Source: Comamonadaceae bacterium (lineage in GTDB: Bacteria; Pseudomonadota; Gammaproteobacteria; Burkholderiales; Burkholderiaceae_C). From it: a stretch of DNA of 17,994 bases. This document shows, piece after piece, positions 7,459 through 14,735 of this stretch. The stretch covers positions 1 through 17,994 of the forward strand of contig CANGOY010000009.1 in the NCBI GenBank assembly GCA_947455585.1, read 5' to 3'. Position 1 is the stretch's first letter. Each line of letters begins with the position of its first letter. Made by a program: the position numbers and the translations under genes. The notes under the pieces are model-generated. The model was not told where the DNA came from. It made no database searches and saw only the letters and a program-made list of their open reading frames with translations.

Positions 7459-7983
7459 TCAGTGTCCAATGTGCAGGGCTACCAACACGCGTGACACCAT
7501 GTTGTAAGCACCAATGGTGATGCACAGGTCCAGCAATTGCTTGCCCTCGTAGTGCCGGGCCACTTGTGCAAACAAAGCATCAGGCACTTCGATGTCGTGG
7601 GTCATGGCGTCGGTCATGTTCAGCACGATGCGTTCAACTTCACTGAAGACTGCCGTGATGTGTGGCGCTTTTACGGCATCAATCTTGGCTTGTGGCAGAC
7701 CCGCTTTCAGGGCGTGTTCTATATGCGCCTCAAACTCATAGGGTGCGCGGTTCAGCACGGCCACGCGCAGAATAATCAGCTCGCGCAAGTCTGCGGGCAG
7801 GCTGTTGCGCTGACGCACGGCGCTTAAAAACTCTTCCCAACCTTGTGCCATCTCTGGGCTGTTGAGCAAGTGTTGGTACAGCGGCGTGATGCGTCCGCGT
7901 TTGGCGATGATTTTGGCTTCTAGCTCCGCAAGCTCAGGGTGCGTGCCTGGGGGGATGGCTGAAATGCGAGCGGTCGTGGTCAT
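7459..7983 (-). CDS. Carboxymuconolactone decarboxylase (CMD) family protein B
   Basis: This 174-residue protein shows the CMD fold: GRITPLYQHLLNSPEMAQGW (30-49), DLRELIILRVAVLNRAPYEF (65-84) and a helix EAHIEHALKAGL (85-96). Glu83, His87 and His90 are present at the functional site, but there is no CxxC, so a disulfide-based peroxidase role is unlikely. A C-terminal ITIGAYNMVSRVLVAL matches the last family helix. The ATG at 7983 has AAGG upstream, and the gap to the preceding Bug gene is seven bases. It shares the family and overall helical order with protein A at 6248-6838, but the sequences are quite diverged, so the two may act on different intermediates. The substrate is unknown. Confidence 0.87.
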   Translation of the reverse strand: MTTTARISAIPPGTHPELAELEAKIIAKRGRITPLYQHLLNSPEMAQGWEEFLSAVRQRNSLPADLRELIILRVAVLNRAPYEFEAHIEHALKAGLPQAKIDAVKAPHITAVFSEVERIVLNMTDAMTHDIEVPDALFAQVARHYEGKQLLDLCITIGAYNMVSRVLVALHIGH

Positions 7984-7990
7984 GGTGGCC

Positions 7991-8950
7991 TTAATCTGCT
8001 TTGACTTTTTTGTCGCGAATAACGCGGCCCCATTTGGCCATGTCGTTCTTGAGCAAGACGCTCAGCTCTGCCGAGCTGGATGCCGAGGGCTCTGCACCCG
8101 AGGCAATCAGCTTGGCACGCACACCCTCGTTGGCCAAGGTGCGACGCACGGCTTGGTTGATGCGGTCTAACTCAGCGGGGGCGATGTGTTTGTTGGCAAA
8201 CAAGGCATACCAGTTGTCTGAGTCCACACCTGCGACCCCAATTTCTTGGAATGTTTTGACATCAGGAAAGAGTGGGTGACGGCGCGTAGAGGCCAAGGCC
8301 ACTGGCTTGAGTTTGCCGCTGCGAATGAAACCCATCAAACCGGGGATGTCACCAAAGAAACCGTCCACATGGCCAGCCATGACATCGGTGATGGCGGGGG
8401 CTGCGCCTTTATAGGGCACGTGAATCAAGTCGGCGCGGGTGGCATCAGCCAGCAGTTCCATGGCCAAATGCGGCACGCTGCCTGTGCCAGAAGATGCCAT
8501 GGTGGTTGACTTTTGTTTGGCCGCTGCAATGAATTCTTGCGGGCCATTGATGGGGTTGTTGGGGTTGACCACCAACATCTCCACGTTGTTGACCACCAGC
8601 GACACGGGGGCCAAGTCGCGCACAGGGTCATAGGGCAGTGCCGCATACAGCGCGGGGTTGATGGCCACGGCACCTACGCTGGTGAGCCAAAGGGTTTGGC
8701 CATCGGCAGGAGCTTTGAGTAGCGTGTCAGCAGCGATGGCGCCGTTGGCACCGGCTTTGTTTTCCACCATGACTTGCTGGCCCAGTTCTTTGCCAAGCTG
8801 CTCGGTGAGTGTGCGGGCCACGAAGTCAACGGGCCCACCCGGTGGGAAGGCTACCAAGATTCGCATGGTTTTGGTTTGCGCTGAGGCGAAGGTGGCGACA
8901 CCCACCATCGCGAGTGCAGCCAGCGTTTTGACGAAGTGATGACGTTGCAT
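7991..8950 (-). CDS. Tripartite tricarboxylate (Bug) solute-binding protein, copy 3
   Basis: This 319-residue Bug-family receptor has a clear signal peptide (MQRHHFVKTLAALAMVGVA, with cleavage after FASA). Family motifs are ILVAFPPGGPVDFVARTL, VENKAGANGAIAADTL, PYDPVRDLAPVSLV and VPYKGAAPAITDVMAGH, and the C-terminal region runs to RVIRDKKVKAD. AGGAG lies seven bases before the ATG at 8950. It sits between the SDR gene (12-base gap) and CMD protein B (7-base gap), so it belongs to the same operon as the other two Bug genes but is separated from them by three enzyme genes. It is an orphan receptor without TctA/TctB in the window. The ligand is unknown, presumably a carboxylic acid related to the pathway substrate. 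Confidence 0.92.
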   Translation of the reverse strand: MQRHHFVKTLAALAMVGVATFASAQTKTMRILVAFPPGGPVDFVARTLTEQLGKELGQQVMVENKAGANGAIAADTLLKAPADGQTLWLTSVGAVAINPALYAALPYDPVRDLAPVSLVVNNVEMLVVNPNNPINGPQEFIAAAKQKSTTMASSGTGSVPHLAMELLADATRADLIHVPYKGAAPAITDVMAGHVDGFFGDIPGLMGFIRSGKLKPVALASTRRHPLFPDVKTFQEIGVAGVDSDNWYALFANKHIAPAELDRINQAVRRTLANEGVRAKLIASGAEPSASSSAELSVLLKNDMAKWGRVIRDKKVKAD

Positions 8951-8962
8951 GAGGTAGCTCCT

Positions 8963-9775
8963 TTAATCGCATCGGGCCGACATGCCGCCGTCCACAATAA
9001 TTTCTGTGCCCGTGATGAAGCGCGCTTCATCGCTGGCTAAAAACAAAACGGCATTCGCCGTGTCTTGACCATCGCCCATGAAGGGTAAGGGAATGCGTGC
9101 TTGTCGTTGGGTGAGCAAGGTTTGCACATCGCCCCCCGTACGTTGTTTGGCCAAGCGCACATCCACCATGGGTGTGTGCAGCTGGCCGGGCACCACGGTG
9201 TTGACGCGAATGCCTTGCTTGGCATATTGCACCGCCACCACGCGTCCCAGTTGTATGACGGCCGCTTTGGTGGCGGCATAGGCCACTTGTGCCGAGCCAG
9301 TCCAGCGTATGCCAGAGGTCGACGAGATGTTCACGACCGACCCTGCGCCTTGTTGCACCATCACGGGCAAGACGTGCTTGCACATCATGAACACGCTTTT
9401 GAGGTTGTGGTCAATTTGGGCGTCCCACACATCTTCGCTCATTTCCACAGGTCCGCCAGCGGCAGAGCCGCCGACGTTGTTGATGAGCACATCGATGCGG
9501 CCAAAGCGTTTGAGTGTGGCTTGGACGGCGGCTTCGATGGAGGCCGTTTGCGTCACGTCGCAGGTCATAGAGTCAATCTCGCCACCGTTGAGTTGGCTGA
9601 CCTCGTGGGCGCGTGACAACGTTTCTTCCAGTCGGTCTTGGTCTCGGTCCAAGGCCATGACCTTGGCGCCTTCTTGCACCATGCGCACGGCAATGGCGCG
9701 GCCATTGCCCCAGCCCGGCCCCACAGAACCAGCGCCCGTGACGAGCACCACTTTGTCTTGCAGTCTTCCTGTCAT
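8963..9775 (-). CDS. SDR family NAD(P)-dependent oxidoreductase
   Basis: This 270-residue classical short-chain dehydrogenase has a Rossmann glycine motif with an insertion, TGAGSVGPGWGNGRAIA (13-29), a form seen in one SDR subfamily. Acidic residues follow the second strand (ALDRDQDRL, 41-49), favouring NAD over NADP. LINNVGG is at 98-103. The catalytic set is Ser151/Ser152, Tyr166 and Lys170 (YAATK). The C-terminus holds FITGTEIIVDGGMSARCD, the usual last strand. There is no signal peptide. It lies between the LigI-like hydrolase B (19-base gap) and Bug copy 3 (12-base gap). The ribosome binding site at 9775 is weak, but no better start exists. A role in oxidising a hydroxy acid or alcohol intermediate is inferred from context only. 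Confidence 0.9.
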   Translation of the reverse strand: MTGRLQDKVVLVTGAGSVGPGWGNGRAIAVRMVQEGAKVMALDRDQDRLEETLSRAHEVSQLNGGEIDSMTCDVTQTASIEAAVQATLKRFGRIDVLINNVGGSAAGGPVEMSEDVWDAQIDHNLKSVFMMCKHVLPVMVQQGAGSVVNISSTSGIRWTGSAQVAYAATKAAVIQLGRVVAVQYAKQGIRVNTVVPGQLHTPMVDVRLAKQRTGGDVQTLLTQRQARIPLPFMGDGQDTANAVLFLASDEARFITGTEIIVDGGMSARCD

Positions 9776-9794
9776 CTTGAATGTGTCTCTGTTT

Positions 9795-10646
9795 TTAAAA
9801 GCGGTACAGCGCTTGGGGGTTGTCCACTAAAACTGCTTGCATCAAATCTGCGGTGGGCGCGATGTGTTGCAGGGCATCGACCAGCACGCCTTCATCTGGC
9901 ACATGCGTGTGGTTGGGGTGAGGCCAATCGGTGCCCCACACACATTGGCGTGGAAAACGCGTCACCAAGTGATGGGCCAAGGCGATGCCATGCGCATAGG
10001 GCGGCACACCCAAGGGCACCGATGCATCGATGCGGTCAATGCCACTGACCTTGATATGAAATTTTGGGTCGTCTAGCAACTGGCACAAGGCTTGGAAGTC
10101 GGCGTGCTGAATGCCCAGCCGGGCATCGACGCGGCCCATGTGGTCGATCACCACAGGTACTGCAGACTTTTGCAAGCAGGGTCCAAGCTCGTGCACCAGG
10201 CTGCTTTCAAAATGCACTTGCAAGTGCATGTCGTGATCGGCCAATCGCTGCGTCAGTGTCAACAGTTCGTCAGACGTGGCCCCCATGCCCAAATGCTTCA
10301 TAAAGTTGAAGCGCACCGCCCGAAAACCTGCAGCAGCCAAACGTCCCAACTCGGTATGGCCCACATCGGGTTTGACCAATGCAACGCCCAGGTAGTGGCC
10401 AGCGCCTGCGGCGATGGCGTCTTCGATCACAGCGTTGTCCAAGCCATGCACCATGGACTGCACGATCACGCATCGCGTGATGCCCAGATGTCGGTGCAGG
10501 GCAAACAGGTTTTCTTTGGCCGCTTCTGCCGGTTTGTTTTGGTGTGCGTGAGGGAAGGGAAAGCGGTGATAGGGACCGAACACATGCACGTGGGTGTCGC
10601 ACGCATTGGGTGGTAGCCGCAGGCTTGGTGTTGAAGTGGGTGTCAT
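9795..10646 (-). CDS. Amidohydrolase-2 family lactonase, LigI-like (copy B)
   Basis: This 283-residue hydrolase is of the 2-pyrone-4,6-dicarboxylate hydrolase family (COG3618). It resembles LigI more closely than copy A does: ACDTHVHVFGPYHRFPF (16-31), ENLFALHRHLGITRCVIVQS (45-64), then HGLDNAV. Active-site positions are His19, His21, His169 (VVIDHM) and Asp240 (GTDWPH). Arg111 and Arg113-type basic residues near RAVRFNF could bind substrate carboxylates. It is cytoplasmic, with no signal peptide. It follows the cytochrome c gene by only 11 bases, which physically links the catabolic operon to the PQQ module. The ribosome binding site is weak. The reaction is inferred as hydrolysis of a pyrone or lactone carboxylate; whether the true substrate is 2-pyrone-4,6-dicarboxylate cannot be told, since no protocatechuate 4,5-cleavage genes are present. 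Confidence 0.87.
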   Translation of the reverse strand: MTPTSTPSLRLPPNACDTHVHVFGPYHRFPFPHAHQNKPAEAAKENLFALHRHLGITRCVIVQSMVHGLDNAVIEDAIAAGAGHYLGVALVKPDVGHTELGRLAAAGFRAVRFNFMKHLGMGATSDELLTLTQRLADHDMHLQVHFESSLVHELGPCLQKSAVPVVIDHMGRVDARLGIQHADFQALCQLLDDPKFHIKVSGIDRIDASVPLGVPPYAHGIALAHHLVTRFPRQCVWGTDWPHPNHTHVPDEGVLVDALQHIAPTADLMQAVLVDNPQALYRF

Positions 10647-10657
10647 CCAATTTGCTC

Positions 10658-11254
10658 TCAGGGCAAGCTGCGTGCGTACACAGCCATGGCTTCAATCTCT
10701 TCATCCGTCAAGCTGCGTGCAGCACTGGCCATCGTGCCGTCCATGTCAGCCCGTGCGCCTGAGCGCAAGTTGCGTAACTGCGTGACAAAGTATTCTGTTG
10801 ATTGACCCGACAAACGCGGCACATGTTTTTGCCCTTGCAGTTGTGCGCCATGGCACGACGAGCAATATTGCTGCTGTGCGATCTGCTGGCCGCGGGCAAT
10901 TTTCTGTGCATCACCGCCAGCATGTGGCGCGGGTGCGGGTTGTGCTGCGTAGTGCGCGGCGATGTCACGCATGTCTTGTTCGCTCAGCGTGCTGGCAATG
11001 GCCTCCATGCCGCCACCTTTGCGGCGTTGGTCGCGAAACTGAAGCAGTTGGTAAAAGATAGACAGTTGTGGTTGCGCAGCTAGGTGTGGTGTGCCCTGAA
11101 TCGAGGACACGCCTTGTTCACCATGACATGCGGCGCACAGCTGTGCTTTTTCTCTACCCGCAACAGCATCGGGTGCGGCAGATGCAGGGTTGCCGCTGAG
11201 AAGTATCAAAAAAAAGGCCATTCCCTGAATGGCCTTTGAAAATTGCATAGACAT
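10658..11254 (-). CDS. Di-haem cytochrome c (cytochrome c4-like)
   Basis: This 198-residue exported cytochrome has two class I haem domains. Binding motifs are CAACH (residues 40-44) and CSSCH (131-135). Probable axial methionines are Met83 (GGMEAIA) and Met175 (DGTMASAAR). Both domains end with the c4-type helix (DIAAHYAAQP, AMAVYARSLP). The signal peptide runs from MSMQFSKAIQGMAFFLILLS to about ASA at 26. The ATG at 11254 overlaps the TAA of the PQQ dehydrogenase gene by one base (TAATG). It would carry electrons from the periplasmic dehydrogenase to the terminal oxidase chain; this is inferred from adjacency and known pairing in the family. Codons 6-17 form a strong intrinsic-terminator hairpin. 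An internal ATG at 11221 would leave a signal peptide with no basic residue, so it is less likely. Confidence 0.9.
   Translation of the reverse strand: MSMQFSKAIQGMAFFLILLSGNPASAAPDAVAGREKAQLCAACHGEQGVSSIQGTPHLAAQPQLSIFYQLLQFRDQRRKGGGMEAIASTLSEQDMRDIAAHYAAQPAPAPHAGGDAQKIARGQQIAQQQYCSSCHGAQLQGQKHVPRLSGQSTEYFVTQLRNLRSGARADMDGTMASAARSLTDEEIEAMAVYARSLP
11208..11237 (-). terminator. Intrinsic-terminator hairpin within the cytochrome c signal-peptide codons
   Basis: AAAGGCCATTC (11213-11223) and GAATGGCCTTT (11227-11237) form a perfect 11-base stem with a three-base loop. On the minus strand it is followed by an unbroken run of eight T counting the stem's last three (11215-11208). It lies 16 bases downstream of the stop of the PQQ dehydrogenase gene, the usual position for its terminator, yet within the first 17 codons of the overlapping cytochrome gene. 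It probably terminates part of the transcription, lowering expression of the ten or more genes downstream, or acts as an attenuator that translating ribosomes can suppress. Confidence 0.8.
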
Positions 11255-12489
11255 TATTTGCTGTGAGAGATGCGGAAGATGGCACCAGCCACGTCGTCAG
11301 ACACGAGCATCGAACCGTCTTTCATGACATGTACGTCAGCGGGGCGGCCCCAGAAGTCGTCGCCTTGAATCCAGCCGGATACAAAGACGTCCTTCTTGGT
11401 CACGTTGCCTTTGGCATCGAGTGCGACACGCACCACATCGAAGCCACTTTTCTTGGTGCGGTTCCAAGAGCCGTGTTCAGCGATGAAGATGTTGTGTTTG
11501 TACTCAGCTGGGAATTGTTTGCCTGTGTAAAAGCGCATGCCTAAAGCAGCCACGTGTGGGCCAATCTTCAAGACTGGCTTATCGAACTCATCACAAGAGC
11601 GGCCTTTGCCGAAGTCGATGTCCAGCAAATCACCTTGGTGGCAGAACGGGTAGCCAAAGTTCATGCGCTTGGCGGTGATGCGGTTGAGCGTGTCGTTGGG
11701 CAATTCATCGTTCACCCAATCGCGACCGTTGTTGGTGAACCAGAGCTCTTTGGTGACGGGGTGGAAGTCCATGCCCACGCTGTTACGCACGCCTTGCGCC
11801 ACAGTTTCCAAAATATTGGTTTTGAGGTTCAAGCGAACAATGACCGCGTGTGTCACTGGCTGCACGGTGATGTTGGCCGGTGTGCCGATTTGGAAATACA
11901 GGTAGTTGCCGTCTGGGCTGAGCTTCATGAACTTCCAGCCGTGTGCCTCGTCCTTTGGCAACGCGTCAAACACCACCACGGGTGCAGGCGGGTTGTCTAA
12001 GTTGGCTTCGATGTTGTCGTAACGAATGATGCGAGACAGCTCTGCCACATAGAGCGCGCCGTCTTTGAACACCACGCCGTTAGGGCGGTGCAGGCCTTTG
12101 GCGATGGTCTTGACTTCGCGCTTGCCGTCTTTTTCCACCACGGCATACACGTTGCCAGGAAAACGTGTGCCAACAAACAAGGTGCCATTGGGTGATTGCA
12201 CCATGGAGCGGGCATTGGGCATACCAGAGGCCCACAGCTCCACTTTGAAGCCAGCTGGAACTTTGAGTTTGTCTGTGGGAATGTCGCTCACAGGCAGGGC
12301 CGTCATGCCCGGTGGGTGTGGCACCAAATTCAAAGCCACTTGGTCTGCGGTGCGACCTTGCGCCCAAGTGGGGGGGATGGCTGCTGCAGGCGGAGCTGCG
12401 GGGGCTTGGGCCATGGCCAAGCTGCTGAGCGCCATGCTGAGGGTCAACGTGGTTTTTTGGAGGGTGCGGGTCAGGCGTGGAAGTTTCAC
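11254..12489 (-). CDS. PQQ-dependent sorbosone/aldose-type dehydrogenase
   Basis: This 411-residue secreted beta-propeller enzyme belongs to COG2133 (soluble glucose and L-sorbosone dehydrogenases). Family members use PQQ to oxidise aldoses or aldehydes to lactones or acids in the periplasm. The signal peptide (KLPRLTRTLQKTTLTLSMAL) ends at about SLAMA, before QAPAAPP; a proline/alanine linker and the propeller follow. Recognisable blade motifs are HRPNGVVF, DEAHGWKFMKLSPDGNYLYF, NSVGMDFHP, TNNGRDWVND, MNFGYPFCHQGD, IFIAEHGSWNRT and GRPADVHVMKDGSMLVSDD. The start is a GTG at 12489 with AGGAG six bases upstream; the ORF opens further to 12549, but that extension has no signal and no ribosome binding site. 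It is flanked by a PqqU-like receptor gene and a cytochrome c gene. No pqqA-F genes are in the window. The sugar or aldehyde substrate is unknown. Confidence 0.88.
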   Translation of the reverse strand: MKLPRLTRTLQKTTLTLSMALSSLAMAQAPAAPPAAAIPPTWAQGRTADQVALNLVPHPPGMTALPVSDIPTDKLKVPAGFKVELWASGMPNARSMVQSPNGTLFVGTRFPGNVYAVVEKDGKREVKTIAKGLHRPNGVVFKDGALYVAELSRIIRYDNIEANLDNPPAPVVVFDALPKDEAHGWKFMKLSPDGNYLYFQIGTPANITVQPVTHAVIVRLNLKTNILETVAQGVRNSVGMDFHPVTKELWFTNNGRDWVNDELPNDTLNRITAKRMNFGYPFCHQGDLLDIDFGKGRSCDEFDKPVLKIGPHVAALGMRFYTGKQFPAEYKHNIFIAEHGSWNRTKKSGFDVVRVALDAKGNVTKKDVFVSGWIQGDDFWGRPADVHVMKDGSMLVSDDVAGAIFRISHSK

Positions 12490-12495
12490 AAATGT

Positions 12496-12500
12496 CTCCT
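12496..12500 (-). promoter_or_regulatory. Ribosome binding site supporting a GTG start
   Basis: The minus strand reads AAAGGAG, with AGGAG six bases before the GTG at 12489. It decides the start of the PQQ-dependent dehydrogenase and removes a 20-residue extension that is polar and unlike a signal peptide. Confidence 0.85.
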
Positions 12501-12591
12501 TTGAAGATGTCGAATTAAAAGCGCAATTTCTACTTCTTTGAGTCACCAAGGCGATTAGGGTGAACCCGAGTTTTGTCGCGCAACGCTGGGT

Positions 12592-14709
12592 TCAAAGCGG
12601 GATTTGGCTTTGCACGCCCACCACCCAAGCGCGTGGCAAACCGGGTTCGAAATATTGCATCGATGATTGGTTGACGATGACCGAACTGACGGTGTCTTTG
12701 TTGGTGAGGTTGTCTACACCCACAAACGCTTCGATGCGTGCTGGACCCACTTGGTAACGTTGGCGTACGCGTGCGTTCAACATGCTGTAGCCGGGCGCTA
12801 GCGCGTAGTCAGTGGGTGTTGCAGAGTTGGCATCGTTGGCCCACATGCTGGAACGGCTGATCAGATCGAGTCCCGCTTCAAGTCCTAGCGCTGGTTTTTG
12901 TCCTGCAGGTGCAAAACCTTTTTCAGTCCATTGCAGCGAGGCAAAGAGTTGTCGTTTGGGGATGGCAGGCAGGCTGTTGCCATTGGGTGGGCTGTAGCTT
13001 GCTGTGCCTGCTTCGTAAGTGGCCTTCATGACGGTGGCTGAAGCTTGTGTGCGCCAGTGGGCGGAGTGTTGGTGGCGCACCGCCAGCTCAAAGCCATCAC
13101 GTTTGGTTTGTGCGGCGTTGTCGTAGGCCGTTTTCCCGCTGGAGGTGACAGCCACGATTTCGTTTTGTGTATCAATTTGGAACCAAGCTGCGTCAATCCG
13201 TGTGGTGGCAGATGGCAGCCACTTCGTACCCAGCTCTAAATGTTTGCTGCGTGAGGCTTGCAAATTTGGGTTGAACTTTTCAACCAAATTGTTGTTCGCG
13301 TCGCGTGAATAAGCGGCCTCGGCCATCGTGGGGGTTTCAAAGCCCTTGCCATGGTTGATGTAGACGTTGAGGTTGTCTTGCGCGTGCCAAGTCAAACCGA
13401 GTACTGGACTGGTGGCGTTGTAGGTCACTGAACCCGAACCATCCACGCCACTGGTCATGTCGTCACGGCTTTTCAGCGTCACATGGCTTTGGCGAGCACC
13501 CGTGGTCAATGTGTAGCGTTCTCCGAGCGACCAATTGGCTTGTGCATAGTAGTCACGGTTGCTGGCTTCGTTGAGTTCATTGCGGGTGAGGGCGCCACTT
13601 TTTTCACCTGCAGCGGCAGCACCGCCTTGGCGTTGTTCTTGTGCGTGATCGAGGTCTATGCCCACCACCCAATTCATCCTTTGACTATCTAGCACCCGAG
13701 CTTTGCCATTGGCTTGCAAGCCCAAGCCTTCGTAACGGCGGTCTAGCCCCGTCCATGCGCCTGTGGGGTTGGTTGCTTGGTATTGCAAGTTGGTGCGTGT
13801 GCCGCCGTAGATGCGCGCTTGGAGTTGCAAGTCACTGTCTACGCGGTGCTCAGCCACGGCACCTAGTTGTTCTTGCTTCACAGATTTACGGGTTTTGCGC
13901 GCCTCTGCATTGCTGCCTGCTTGTGAGGGGTTGGTGGCCAGTTGTGCAGCATTGAGTCCCAGCGCATCTTTGGCATAAGGCATGTCAAAACTGTTCACGA
14001 TGAATTTGAAGCGTGTGTCGGGCTTGGCGTCTACCGTGATGACGCTGTTGAGTTGCTGGCGTCGTGCATCGCTGTTGTTGCGATAGCCATCAATGGCGAA
14101 TGTGCTGTAGTCGGCCACAAGGCCGACGTTGCCCGAACGTTGGCTGACTTGCCAATCCGTGCGTTGCATGCCGAACGAACCGGTGTAGAGGTTGACTTGT
14201 GCTTCTGGCTTGTCGCCCGCTTCGCGCGTGAAAGTTTGAATCACGCCGCCTGATGCATTGCCATACAACTGGGCCAATGGGCCGGTCAACACCTCTATGC
14301 GATCAGCGGATGTCATGCTGATGGTCGACGCTTGTCCTTGGCCGTCAGGCATTGAGGCAGGAATGCCATCGGTGATGAGGCGAATGCCACGCACACCAAA
14401 TGCAGAACGCGCGCCGAAACCACGAATAGAGATTTGCACGTCTTGCGCGTAGTTGTTGCGGTTGAGTGCCACCACGCCAGGTGCACGGTTGAGCACATCA
14501 GAGATATTCACCTGCGGGCCCGAGTTGCGCAAGGTGTCTGCATCCAAGGTATAGACAGAGGCGGGCGCATCGAATTGTTTTTGTGCGAGGCGGCCGCTTT
14601 GAACGACAACATCGGGTAGTTCGGATGCTGCAGTTTGCGCGTGCACGATGGGCGTCGCTAAACCGAATGTGAGCGGCAATAAACGGGTCCAAAAGTTGAG
14701 TGGCAACAT
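12592..14709 (-). CDS. TonB-dependent outer-membrane receptor, PqqU/YncD-like
   Basis: This 705-residue receptor has a signal peptide (MLPLNFWTRLLPLTFGLATP, with cleavage after VHA), a TonB-box-like ELPDVVVQ, a plug domain and a 22-strand barrel. The plug contains NYAQDVQISIRGFGARSAFG, DGIPASMPDGQGQ and LYGNASGGVIQT. Later segments include GFETPT, LELGTKW, RDGFELA and VDNLTNKDTVSSVIVN with YFEPG. As far as I recall, these match E. coli YncD (PqqU), the TonB-dependent receptor for PQQ, in content and order, including the C-terminal SVIVNxSxxxYxEP. The adjacent gene encodes a PQQ enzyme, which fits. I chose the ATG at 14709 for the signal peptide; the frame opens to 14781. No good ribosome binding site is seen. 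The last residue is Leu rather than the usual Phe. It could import another ligand. Confidence 0.85.
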   Translation of the reverse strand: MLPLNFWTRLLPLTFGLATPIVHAQTAASELPDVVVQSGRLAQKQFDAPASVYTLDADTLRNSGPQVNISDVLNRAPGVVALNRNNYAQDVQISIRGFGARSAFGVRGIRLITDGIPASMPDGQGQASTISMTSADRIEVLTGPLAQLYGNASGGVIQTFTREAGDKPEAQVNLYTGSFGMQRTDWQVSQRSGNVGLVADYSTFAIDGYRNNSDARRQQLNSVITVDAKPDTRFKFIVNSFDMPYAKDALGLNAAQLATNPSQAGSNAEARKTRKSVKQEQLGAVAEHRVDSDLQLQARIYGGTRTNLQYQATNPTGAWTGLDRRYEGLGLQANGKARVLDSQRMNWVVGIDLDHAQEQRQGGAAAAGEKSGALTRNELNEASNRDYYAQANWSLGERYTLTTGARQSHVTLKSRDDMTSGVDGSGSVTYNATSPVLGLTWHAQDNLNVYINHGKGFETPTMAEAAYSRDANNNLVEKFNPNLQASRSKHLELGTKWLPSATTRIDAAWFQIDTQNEIVAVTSSGKTAYDNAAQTKRDGFELAVRHQHSAHWRTQASATVMKATYEAGTASYSPPNGNSLPAIPKRQLFASLQWTEKGFAPAGQKPALGLEAGLDLISRSSMWANDANSATPTDYALAPGYSMLNARVRQRYQVGPARIEAFVGVDNLTNKDTVSSVIVNQSSMQYFEPGLPRAWVVGVQSQIPL

Positions 14710-14735
14710 GGTTTCAATGATGCGGCAAAGGCTTT

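Noticed and set aside
9101..9616. 171-residue plus-strand frame over the SDR gene
   Set aside because: The opposite strand encodes a complete SDR with all catalytic residues. This frame is a shadow with skewed composition.
12490..12549. N-terminal extension of the PQQ dehydrogenase from the ATG at 12549
   Set aside because: The GTG at 12489 has an ideal ribosome binding site and begins a signal peptide; the extension is polar and would bury the signal.
12561..12594. Inverted repeat TGAACCC/GGGTTCA after the TonB receptor stop, as a terminator
   Set aside because: The stem is only seven pairs with a long loop of about 20 bases, and no T tract follows on either strand. It is too weak to call.
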